Assembly (NCBI GenBank): GCA_036939975.1
Contig: JALLPB010001753.1
Location: 1-14,336, forward strand
Source: Cyclostephanos tholiformis
Taxonomy: Eukaryota > Bacillariophyta > Thalassiosirophyceae > Thalassiosirales > Thalassiosiraceae
Reading direction: 5' to 3'
DNA length: 14,336 nucleotides
Below, piece after piece: positions 1 to 6,578 of the stretch (its first letter is position 1; each line of letters opens with the position of its first letter). Under the pieces are notes generated by a model. That model was not told the DNA's origin. It searched no databases and saw only the letters and a list, made by a program, of their open reading frames with translations. A program made the position numbers and the translations under genes.

Positions 1-101
1 TTGCTTTGGCCAGGGTGATCCACTTCATTTTTAAGCATTAAAATAAGCTCATAATGTTCTCTTCCTGACCTGAAACACATGCCACTTCGTATTCACTAGT
101 G

Positions 102-473
102 TTATTTCATTCCTTTCCAGCTTAAATCAGTTGTTGAGAAACAGACATCACTTTCTCGAGTACACTTCCAAAAGTAGACCATATCAACCTTGTCATCACT
201 CAAATCCCTTTCACTGCTCTCTACAAACACAGTGAGAAGCCAAAATTGAGCAGAAATAGTCATCACTACTATGGTCCAGCCACAAATGCTTTTCTCCACA
301 AAGAACTGGTACACAGAATTGATACCTAGGGTCTCTAATGCATAGGTCTTGTCTTGATCAGCCAGTGACTGCTGGCGATAGTGAGATACATGATACGTGT
401 ATCTGTTGTAAGAAAATGATGCCAAGGCCAGCATAAATGACACCATGATGATTCCCCCAATGAAGACCAACAT
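102..473 (-). pseudogene. C-terminal membrane domain of the LRR gene
   Basis: This 123-codon open segment has two hydrophobic stretches. The first is at residues about 1-20 (VFIGGIIMVSFMLALASF) and the second at about 64-85 (GWTIVVMTISAQFWLLTVF). They flank a Tyr/His-rich polar loop. It continues with an acidic stretch (ERDLSDDKVDM) and the pattern WKCTRESDVCFSTTDLSW. I recognise this layout, with two membrane passes followed by a D-rich, WKC..dsDVC..T.DL.W segment, as the usual tail of diatom LRR membrane proteins. It lies downstream of the LRR C-flank (ending at 646) but in another frame. A short conserved-looking piece at about 535-490 (reading LIKDAGFETYMG) is in yet another frame. The stop at 102-104 falls where family members normally continue into another membrane segment, so the tail is probably truncated too. 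An open stretch in a different frame continues to the window edge. Confidence 0.6.
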
Positions 474-645
474 AAGCTGCCCATATAAGTTTCAAATCCA
501 GCATCTTTAATCAAACTGTCCTCAAGTGAATAGCAATCAGATTGGGAATTGCCTCAAAGATGAGTGATGCATGACAACAAAACATGCAGGGTGTGGTAAG
601 TAAATATCTGCAAAAGTGATAGATATGAAAATGATAAATGAACCT

Positions 646-1322
646 ACAATACATAGTACAGTCATCACAGCAAAGTGTTGGATTGAAGTCCGAAGAATTC
701 CCGCAGTCTGATACACACGATGATGAAGGTAGAAAGTCCAACTGAAGTGTCGGGATGGTCCCAGACAATCTATTTCCATGCAAGTGGATGAGCTTCAAAG
801 ACTGCAAACTCCCAAAAGTTGTTACGTTTTCAGTAAATTTGTTGTAGCTTAGTCTGAGATAAGTCAGATTAGAAAGAATGCAAATCTTGGTTGGAATTAT
901 TCCCTAAATGTAATTTAAGGGGAGACGGAGACAGGGGGGGTATATAGAGAGAAGCAGCTGAGAAACAATAAGTGCTAAATAAATACAAAATAGAACTATA
1001 TACACTCACCTTGATGTTATTGTTGTTTAAATCAAGAGTCTTGAGTGATCCCAAATCTCCAATCGTTGGTGTCAAGATGCCTGAGAAGCCATTGCCCGGC
1101 AATTCAAACCTGATACAATTGTTTGCTTTGTTTCATTTGATTCCATACCATTCACAATGACTGACGTATTCATCCATCCAAGAGTCACTCCTTGTCCATT
1201 CTCTGCCCTTTGCTGACTCATAAAACACTTTCAGAGCATTACTTTCAGTTGGGCAAAAGATTTTGTTGTGAATAAGATCAAAGCCGGGCATGAAACAAAG
1301 TGTCAAGGGTGCTGGCAATAAA
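646..1322 (-). pseudogene. Second LRR block with N-cap and Cys-rich C-flank
   Basis: The exon starting at 1322 reads through an LRR N-terminal cap (ALKVFYESAKGREWT, then SHCEWYGIK). It meets TGA at 1135-1133 exactly where the cap normally has its second Cys (CxWxGxxC). The same frame continues with NNCIRFELPGNGFSGILTP and the repeat LGSLKTLDLNNNNIK. After the intron at 1009-904 the frame carries on with GIIPTKICILSNLTYLRLSY and two further repeats, then the C-flank CVSDCG...LCCDDCTMYC ending at 646. The splice restores a perfect 24-residue LRR period. Apart from the one TGA the block is intact over 676 bases. Extracellular ligand binding is expected from the fold; the ligand is unknown. Confidence 0.72.
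904..1009 (-). other. Intron between LRR repeats (phase 0)
   Basis: On the minus strand the donor reads AAG|GTGAGT (exon ends at 1010) and the acceptor reads ACATTTAG|GGA (next exon starts at 903). Between them lie a C-rich pyrimidine tract and no coding pattern. Removing the 106 bases joins NNNNIK to GIIPTKI, which is a standard LRR junction with the G.IP motif. The fit of phase and motif makes this a confident intron even though the host gene is broken. Confidence 0.85.
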
Positions 1323-1406
1323 CTTGTGAAATATCAGATGCAATAAAGTGGTAAGATCTTAGCTGCTTGAAATTGTGATCAATCTGATGAGCTAAAAGTA
1401 ACTCAC
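1323..1406 (-). other. Intron between the two LRR blocks (phase 2)
   Basis: The donor is GAAAT|GTGAGT (minus strand, exon end 1407) and the acceptor is CACAAG|T (next exon starts at 1322). The 84-base removal leaves two bases (AT) that pair with the first base of the next exon. The joined frame reads NNPEI then LLPAPLTLCFMPGFDL, which leads into the second LRR cap. Another AG lies 11 bases further on, but it does not keep frame. Confidence 0.7.
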
Positions 1407-2514
1407 ATTTCAGGATTATTCTGCAGGTAGACCTATGCTCCGATATGACTTCCAATATCTGATGGGATCCTACCATCTAATTTATTATGAGACAAATCAA
1501 GAATTTCAAGGGCATCTATTTTGTGAAGTGGCGACGGGTTAGTTGAATGAATCTGTGGGTACAAGTTGAATTGATAATTGACTAGAAAGCACGTACCAAG
1601 TTTTCCAAGCTCTGAAGGAATCATTTGGTCAAGTACATTGGTAGATAGGTTTAGCGATGAGATTGCCAATAGTCGAAGGGGTAGGTCCTGCAAGACTATT
1701 TTGGGATAGGTCCAATTTTACTAGATTGCTGAGTTTGAACATGTCGATTGGAATCGTCCCACTCAAACCACCTGTCTCAGTTTGTTCTTGGTTGGAAAGG
1801 TCCAGCTTCCTTAAAAGAGGGTTATAGGTCAGGAAGTCTGGCAGATCGCCACTAAATAAGTTGTTGCCAATAGCAAAATGCCTAATATATTCGCAAGGAA
1901 ATGGATTTGGGAGTTTGCCAACAATCACATTATTAGATAGAGCCAGCTCATCAAGATTGAGAGGGATGTTGAGGAATACTTCTGAGGAATCCTGGACTTC
2001 CCAGATCAATTACTGTTAGAGTCTTGTATGCCGGATTGAATCTCTTGCAACTTATGTCAATGAACTTGTTGTGACTGAAATTTGCATAATTGGTAAACGG
2101 CGAGAATAGCATGTCTGCATATCCACTGAAAGAATTCTTGGATATGTCAATGTACTCTAACATCGATAGGTGCCAAATATAATGACCATCGACTCTACCT
2201 GAAAGATTGTTATCTGATAGATCAAGTACTTTCACATAGCTGAGATATGGCCACTGATTAAATGATGGCTCCCCAACACTGACAGATTTCACATAAAATG
2301 CACTAGTTCCAGTGAGGTTGTTACTTTTCAACTCAATCTTGACAAGCAAGTTATCGTCATTGTACATCAAGCCAAACCATTGACAATAGTGAGTCATTTC
2401 ATCTAGCCATCTGGTGTTATTAAACCAATAATCACCTCCATTCTGGTCATAAAATTCCACAAGGTAATATTTCTCATGAGTGTCATCACTCATGTTTGCC
2501 TTTGAGCAAGTCAT
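1407..2514 (-). pseudogene. First LRR block, frame-shifted
   Basis: It begins with an LRR N-cap (YLVEFYDQNGGDYWFNNTRW, then HYCQWFGLMYND). The position of the second cap cysteine is Tyr here. Repeats follow: VKVLDLSDNNLSGRV, LEYIDISKNSFSG, LDELALSNN, LVKLDLSQNSLAG, LNLSTN and LEILDLSHNKLDGRIPSDIG. Three reading frames are needed, with changes near 2000 and near 1690-1640, where part of one repeat also seems lost. After the 1596-1516 intron the frame holds, but meets TAG at 1435-1433 just before VYLQNNPE. The plant-like GxIP signature suggests an extracellular LRR solenoid. Confidence 0.7.
1516..1596 (-). other. Intron inside LRR block 1 (phase 1) with branch site
   Basis: The donor is CTTG|GTACGT and the acceptor is AAAATAG|ATG on the minus strand. 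A CTAAC branch-like sequence (forward 1538-1542) lies about 22 bases before the acceptor. Splicing gives LGKLDALEILDLSHNKLDG, a perfect LRR. The intron is 81 bases long and contains no stop in frame, so an unspliced reading stays open through it. The LRR period argues that it is removed. Confidence 0.8.
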
Positions 2515-2559
2515 GGACTTGTTCTCACTTTAATGCCATAGGCATCCTCGATATAGGTG

Positions 2560-3483
2560 TAGAAGTTACATTGACATTGAAGACCATTGTCAAAAACATC
2601 CTCCATGCTGTACAGTTGACTTTAAAATAAGCAGCACCTTAATCCACCAAATTTGCATGTAGAATCAGATTGGTACATGGAACAAATATGATCGTATATG
2701 GCAAATTCACAAGTGGGGTTGGTGCTGTCCATGCAGCATGCCAATTCTGCCTTGGTACAAGCAACCCAGCTTGTTGATGAAATATTATTTTGATCTTCAA
2801 TGCTGAAACCATCTTTCATACCAACTTCACATGCCTCCTTCCAGTAGTTGCACTTGCATGCCACATTGCTGACTTTGCAACACTTGACCTGCACTTTTGT
2901 CACAGAAATCTGTACTATTATTCTGCAAGCTTGTATGACATGCATCTTTCAACAAGAGTCACTTGCATCTTGCATCATTCTCTTTGCAGCAAGCCTCGGC
3001 CTGAAGGGCACTGGGGCAGCCACATTTTTCTCGATTGGGCTTACTACATGGAGGCATGCACAAACAAGGATTGCATGCTGGTACATCACATTCTATCATG
3101 TCAAACATACCATATTCTTCATATGAAGCAATTCAATGTGGTACAATGGCACCAGGGGATTGACAGAAATTTTCATCAAGACCTGCATTGGGAAAGAGTA
3201 GAATAGTTGCTTGCCCGAGCAGTAAAGCATCCCATCTTTCACATGTCATGCCATTTTTTGTCTTGTTTATTGTACCACAATAATCCTTCCATTGGGCGAC
3301 CTTGCATCCACATGTTGACTTATCTGCTGTCATACACCGTTGAGTTGGGGACAATGCTATTGTTGGAATGGATGAACTCGATGGGCCTGATGTTGGACTT
3401 ACAGATGATGACGGAATGACAGAGGGCAAACAAGTTAGGGTGGGTTTGGAGGATGATGTTGGAATCGCTGAGTTAGTTGGCAA
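2560..3483 (-). pseudogene. Ser/Thr/Pro linker and degenerate Cys-rich repeats
   Basis: The first about 45 codons are a Ser/Thr/Pro-rich stalk (IPSSSVSPTSGPSSSSIPTI) typical of an extracellular spacer. Then come Cys-rich units with a shared shape, C-x(4-6)-A-x-CC-x(5-7)-C-x-C: CPSALQAEACCKENDARCK; CDKSAG then KCCKVSNVACKC in another frame; CTKAELACCMDSTNPTC; and QCQCNFYTY. Units 1 and 2 align at RCK-stop-LLLKDAC and ACKCNYWKEAC, so TGA at 2959-2961 stands where a Cys is expected. Other breaks are TGA 3133-3135, TAA 2622-2624 and a frame change near 2900. I do not know a named domain for these repeats. A disulfide-rich ectodomain between kringle and LRR is the best reading. Confidence 0.55.
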
Positions 3484-3503
3484 TGCGGTGGGGTTATCAT
3501 GTC

Positions 3504-3783
3504 ACAAATGGGCCCAATGCAATAATTCCATAGGAATTAAGGAATAGATAAAAGATGGATAACCGTTAACTCCAACATAGCACCACATGCCATCGGGATC
3601 ATTAAGGCCATTGTGACAGATATTTGATTCGCGATGTTCTTCAGGACATATTATCAAATTATTACTTTCATCAAATTGCATATGAGCTTTAAGCAATATT
3701 TCATCGTCTCAGCGCATGCATGGTTGGCCAGATCTGGTGGTGTTGATGGATCCACTGTAATCCGACTGATACATGTCCAGGCA
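3504..3783 (-). pseudogene. Broken kringle domain
   Basis: The frame gives Cys-x20-Cys (CLDMYQSDYSGSINTTRSGQ, then PC), the exact spacing of the first kringle cysteines with the typical Y-x-G and T-x-SG signature. Then come IICPEEHRESNIC and HNGLNDPDGMWCYV, which match the C..NyCRNPDG..PWCyt core. The closing WxYCxxPxC motif is present as WNYCIGPIC, but one base out of frame. Two lesions kill it. TGA at 3711-3709 sits where kringles have Trp after the second Cys (C-x-x-W; here CMR-stop). A 49-base gap between WC and WNYC replaces the usual about 24 bases and changes frame. A compensating shift near 3500 returns to the linker frame. Kringles are extracellular, disulfide-bonded binding modules. 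Confidence 0.75.
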
Positions 3784-4166
3784 TCTGCACCTTTCCAGAT
3801 TGGAAATGCACTTTTGGTCAAGTGTGGCGAAGGCGTCGAAGAGAGAATTGGATGCTAGACAGTGGCAAGTGCAAAGATTGCTTACAAAGTTTGTAGCTAA
3901 ATTTATGAGCTAAGATTAGCAAAGTTCTCACTTGCAAACCTGAAACTTCAAGAATTATTTAAATTCTCGCACCTAAACCTAAAAGCTCCAATGATCTCCT
4001 ACTGCTATACAAGCTAATCTAAATCGGATTCTGGCTTTAATCCTACATTGTGCGAGGGCATCATTGTCGCATCCTTGAATAAGGTTTTCACCGGTGCCTG
4101 CATATTGGCGGGGATGGTGATGGGCGTTGTTGACCGTGAAAGATCATCCTGGAAGATATGTGGTGA

Positions 4167-4589
4167 TTAGTATCCGTCCACTATGATGATGCCATTGTTG
4201 TCAACATTCACGAGGTTGCATCGTCCACCCATCAGGTCTGATAATGGTATGACCACCCTTTTCACATCACCTCCATCGAAGTCGACATCATCCTTCCCCC
4301 CCATTACTATCCCTCCAACTCCACCCCCGGCAATTCCCTGGGCATGAACAATGGAGGTTATGATCATGACAATAACAATTGATACCATGGCCAATGCCAG
4401 CATGACCTTCGTGGGGAATGACATCACGAACCCCATGACGCACTGCCAGCAATTGTCATATCTTGCCCTCATCTCCATCCTGCTCCCACTGCTGATACTA
4501 CCACTTGTCCTTGTCCTCCTACCACCTCTCTTCCTCTTCCTCTTCCTGGCCATACCACCAGCTTCTCCCTCTCGGTCATGCCCTTGCAC
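4167..4589 (-). CDS. Basic-then-membrane segment, possible 5' part of the LRR gene
   Basis: A run of Lys/Arg (KRKRKRGGRR) is followed by a polar stretch and one clear membrane helix at residues about 61-84 (VMLALAMVSIVIVMIITSIV), then a Gly-rich luminal/extracellular start (GIAGGGVGG). Basic-before-helix fits a type II signal anchor, with the rest of the protein outside. That is how I would expect the N-terminus of the kringle-LRR protein to look. After the TAA at 4167 the same frame stays open for about 57 more codons without recognisable domains. The stretch between here and the kringle (4166-3916) shows no domain and may hold introns. An ATG at about 4553 could start it, or it could continue the overlapping acidic ORF through a frame shift. 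Real, but possibly broken like the rest. Confidence 0.4.
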   Translation of the reverse strand: MQGHDREGEAGGMARKRKRKRGGRRTRTSGSISSGSRMEMRARYDNCWQCVMGFVMSFPTKVMLALAMVSIVIVMIITSIVHAQGIAGGGVGGIVMGGKDDVDFDGGDVKRVVIPLSDLMGGRCNLVNVDNNGIIIVDGY

Positions 4590-5101
4590 CCTTCCTCCAC
4601 GATGGAATCATCCCTGACATGGCCCTTGTCGACTAGAGCTATGACATCGGAATCATCCCTGGCTTCTTCTTCTTCATCACCATATTTGTCTTTGTCATCA
4701 TCATCATCATCATTGTCATCCATCCCGCAAGTCGAGGTGGAAGGTGTGTGGGCATGAGTCATGATGATGAATCCCACATTGCAAGTGGGAGCGGGAGGGT
4801 CCTCCTCCCCATCTAAAGTGGACAATGTCAAGACGGGTGCCAAGGCATCGTCTTTGACATCATGATCGGCATCCCCTCCCACTGAGGCCACAAGATCATC
4901 ATTGGGTATGGGAAGGCGCATCACCGGTGGCAGCGGCAGCAGTGAGTGAGGGTGCACGTGCCTTTTTGGAGGAGTAGGCTCGTCTCCTCCTGTCCCCCCC
5001 ATCCCATCAAGTAGGACATTGATGACCTCCCAGAGCATCATGACATTGACACGGAGAGCCTTGCATAGAGCAACATTAGATATTCTGCAGGGTGGTACCA
5101 A
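4469..5101 (-). CDS. Acidic low-complexity ORF, possible cytosolic N-terminus
   Basis: This is a 200-codon frame with Pro-rich and strongly acidic tracts (DDNDDDDDDKDKYGDEEEE) and no recognisable domain. Its usable ATG codons lie near 5041; the frame itself opens at a TTG. It overlaps the basic/membrane frame (4589-4167) in a purine-rich repeat (forward 4534-4553, CTCTTCC-like). Slippage there would connect an acidic cytosolic tail to the KRKRKR-plus-helix segment. This acidic tail, basic patch, helix order is common in diatom LRR membrane proteins. I cannot tell whether the change of frame is a mutation, an assembly error or an unrecognised intron. Confidence 0.3.
   Translation of the reverse strand: MVPPCRISNVALCKALRVNVMMLWEVINVLLDGMGGTGGDEPTPPKRHVHPHSLLPLPPVMRLPIPNDDLVASVGGDADHDVKDDALAPVLTLSTLDGEEDPPAPTCNVGFIIMTHAHTPSTSTCGMDDNDDDDDDKDKYGDEEEEARDDSDVIALVDKGHVRDDSIVEEGCKGMTEREKLVVWPGRGRGREVVGGQGQVVVSAVGAGWR
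4691..4722. repeat. (ATC)n microsatellite in the acidic ORF
   Basis: Short near-perfect trinucleotide repeat (tcatcatcatcatcatcatt). It codes for the run of Asp residues on the minus strand. Length polymorphism would not change frame. Confidence 0.7.
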
Positions 5102-5108
5102 TTGTTAT
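5068..5108 (-). repeat. Inverted repeat arm A (partner 6231-6274)
   Basis: The reverse complement of this segment and the plus strand at 6231-6274 share GATA(a/c)CAATTGGTACC, then, after a 3-base gap, CCCTGCAGAATATC, then a looser tail. That is about 30 identical bases in two blocks. The arms are about 1.1 kb apart and inverted. They could be ends of a small element or two copies of a dispersed repeat. Confidence 0.6.
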
Positions 5109-5315
5109 CCCGGGGGAACATTTATCTGTCATGGCTAGGGAAATGGTTCGGTTGTGATGACCCTCATGCGAGTTTTGTGGAAAAGGGTGATGCAGAGGTG
5201 AGACTATCTGTGGTCAGGTAGATCCACATGCCATCAGGTGATATTATTATCGGCGGTTGTGATGTGAGTTTAGCTAGGTAAATGCAAGCTAAAGCTGGCA
5301 AAAAATGAAAAAACT

Positions 5316-5430
5316 GACCATGGCGGCCACCGTCATCCTACTGCCGCCATGGTGCCCCACTCCCGGCGCCGCCACATATGACAATCAACTAACATACATT
5401 AAAATTAGGATTTATCATTATTAATCTATT
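5316..5430 (+). repeat. Diverged direct repeat, copy 1
   Basis: It begins GACCATGG and shares CCGCCA, GCxCCAC, CACATA and ACAATCAACTAA with copy 2 at 5709-5840, in the same order and spacing, at roughly three-quarters identity by eye. It ends in AT-rich sequence containing cattaaaa. No coding sense. Confidence 0.6.
5317..5353. repeat. 11-bp perfect hairpin
   Basis: ACCATGGCGGC at 5317-5327 pairs perfectly with GCCGCCATGGT at 5343-5353 across a 15-base loop. It lies at the start of direct repeat copy 1. The matching position in copy 2 is only partly self-complementary. Confidence 0.75.
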
Positions 5431-5708
5431 AATTAGACCATTCTAATAATGATGCATTGATGGGAATTGATGGTTGTGTTCTCCATTTTTTATGGAGGAA
5501 TTCATAGGATAAATACCAGAAAATCGGCGATGAGGTGATGATGAGCATCATCATTGACATCGGAGCCATCGGCTACCATTCAACCACATCCGCTGGGAGA
5601 GGACATCATTTACGCATGATGTGTGATGGCAGCAGTGCCAAAGAAAGTGGGAAAGGAGCAGGAGAAGACAATTTCTCCATGATACAAATCGTCGTCGTCG
5701 CATCGATA

Positions 5709-5840
5709 GACCATGGTGGATGCCATTGTCCTACGGCCGCCACGGAGCACCACCCCCAGCAATAACACATACAACAATCAACTAATATACTATGCATTGG
5801 GCATTGGTCATTAAAACTAGAAAATTTTTTAATTATTACT
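5709..5840 (+). repeat. Diverged direct repeat, copy 2
   Basis: Second copy of the unit at 5316-5430. It begins GACCATGG, has the shared CAATCAACTAA box at about 5774-5784, and likewise runs into AT-rich sequence with cattaaaa. It is slightly longer than copy 1 because of an insertion near 5791-5808. Confidence 0.6.
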
Positions 5841-6230
5841 ATTTTTATGACCTATTTTGTAACAACACGTCGACGAATCATCGTGTCGGATCCTTATTGG
5901 TCGTGATCGTTGGACAGCCGATGCAGAGCACTGATGGCAACAGCGACCGCACATATATATGCTGTATATGTCCCCTCTAATGATTCCTCCACTTGGAGAT
6001 TGCCATTTTGGCCATCTCCAACAGCATGAGTTGAAATCGTGGAGGTATTGTTTGGTACTCATGATTTTGCCCAAAAAATGGCCTCTAGTACTGAATCTTA
6101 TGCTAGCGCACCGTCCTGAGGACTGGGATGTTTGCATGGTAAGTGAGTAGGACTATGTGTTGGGGTGCAAACCCCCGCTTTTCAGGTCAGGGGAGTGACT
6201 TTGAGGTCTGGTAACCACATGGTACCTTTG

Positions 6231-6274
6231 GATACCAATTGGTACCTGATGCCCTGCAGAATATCCAACATGCT
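6231..6274 (+). repeat. Inverted repeat arm B (partner 5068-5108)
   Basis: This arm contains a 12-base palindrome, TACCAATTGGTA, and the block CCCTGCAGAATATC shared with arm A on the other strand. No target-site duplication can be confirmed by eye next to either arm. Confidence 0.6.
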
Positions 6275-6497
6275 ACGGACGCCGACAAGCCTCCTTCCAA
6301 CCACACAGGAGATTCAGAAGAGAGATTCATTCACGAGAAATAAGAATTCTAGAATGAGGAATCAGTATTAAGGATGCGACGTTCAAATATTATTTCGAGA
6401 AACTCTGTCAAATTTATTTTCTCCCCACTCTGCAAAATGGGGGCCTTGGCCCCCTTTCTCGACCTCCAAAAAATGTTTTCTGCTGTTAGTATTCATT

Positions 6498-6540
6498 CCA
6501 AGAGAGATAAAGAGAGAGAGAACCAAAAAACAAAGAGGGA
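6498..6540 (+). promoter_or_regulatory. Purine-rich (GA) tract before the SET gene
   Basis: Sequence of the type agagagataaagagagagaga, then further purines, lies about 40-80 bases upstream of the chosen ATG. GA tracts in this position are plausible core promoter or 5' leader sequence. This is positional inference only. Confidence 0.3.
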
Positions 6541-6578
6541 GCCTCGTTACGAAAAACCAATATAATCAATCATACCTA

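Larger units (their letters stand above)
102..3915 (-). pseudogene. Decayed kringle/LRR receptor-like membrane protein gene
   Basis: Seen: read on the minus strand, conserved pieces follow one another in a sensible order: kringle (3783-3504), Ser/Thr/Pro linker and Cys-rich repeats (3483-2560), LRR block 1 (2514-1407), LRR block 2 with a Cys-rich C-flank (1322-646), and a membrane domain (473-102). The pieces lie in different frames or are separated by stops: TGA at 3709, 3133, 2959 and 1133; TAA at 2622; TAG at 1433. Frame changes occur near 3550, 3500, 2900, 2540, 2000 and 1680. Three introns (1596-1516, 1406-1323, 1009-904) still splice with exact phase, so this is not a retrocopy. Family knowledge: diatoms carry many membrane LRR proteins with such caps and C-termini. 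Inference: a surface receptor-like gene, now a pseudogene. Assembly indels could explain single frame shifts, but not all the lesions together. The 3' end may continue past the left edge. Confidence 0.72.
5102..6578. other. Intergenic region with repeats, no convincing gene
   Basis: No open frame here shows a known domain; all are short and overlap on opposite strands. The stretch is AT-rich in places (5395-5460, 5818-5860) and holds a diverged direct repeat (5316-5430 and 5709-5840), an inverted repeat whose arms lie at 5068-5108 and 6231-6274, and small hairpins (5317-5353 and 5536-5553). The last 80 bases before the SET gene are purine-rich (gagaga) and may be its promoter or leader. The content looks like remains of a non-coding or non-autonomous element. 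Confidence 0.5.

Noticed and set aside
537..779. Alternative minus-strand frame with a hydrophobic stretch (LCIVGSFIIFISITFA)
   Set aside because: It overlaps the LRR C-flank, which is in the better-supported frame; the hydrophobic run is tempting because membrane segments normally follow the C-flank, but no splice or single shift clearly links it.
2790..3206. Plus-strand Cys/His-rich ORF of 138 codons
   Set aside because: It lies antisense to the Cys-rich repeats of the LRR gene; its Cys and His codons come from the complement of ordinary Cys/Ala/Met codons, and the opposite strand has the motif logic.
1133..3711. TGA read as a sense codon by a variant nuclear code
   Set aside because: RPL10 and the channel gene both end in TGA at the expected place, so TGA is a stop here.
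5959..6371. Plus-strand short ORFs 5959-6150 and 6165-6371
   Set aside because: There is no domain, the second opens without an ATG, and the shared PCRISN residues with the 5101-4469 frame come from the DNA inverted repeat.
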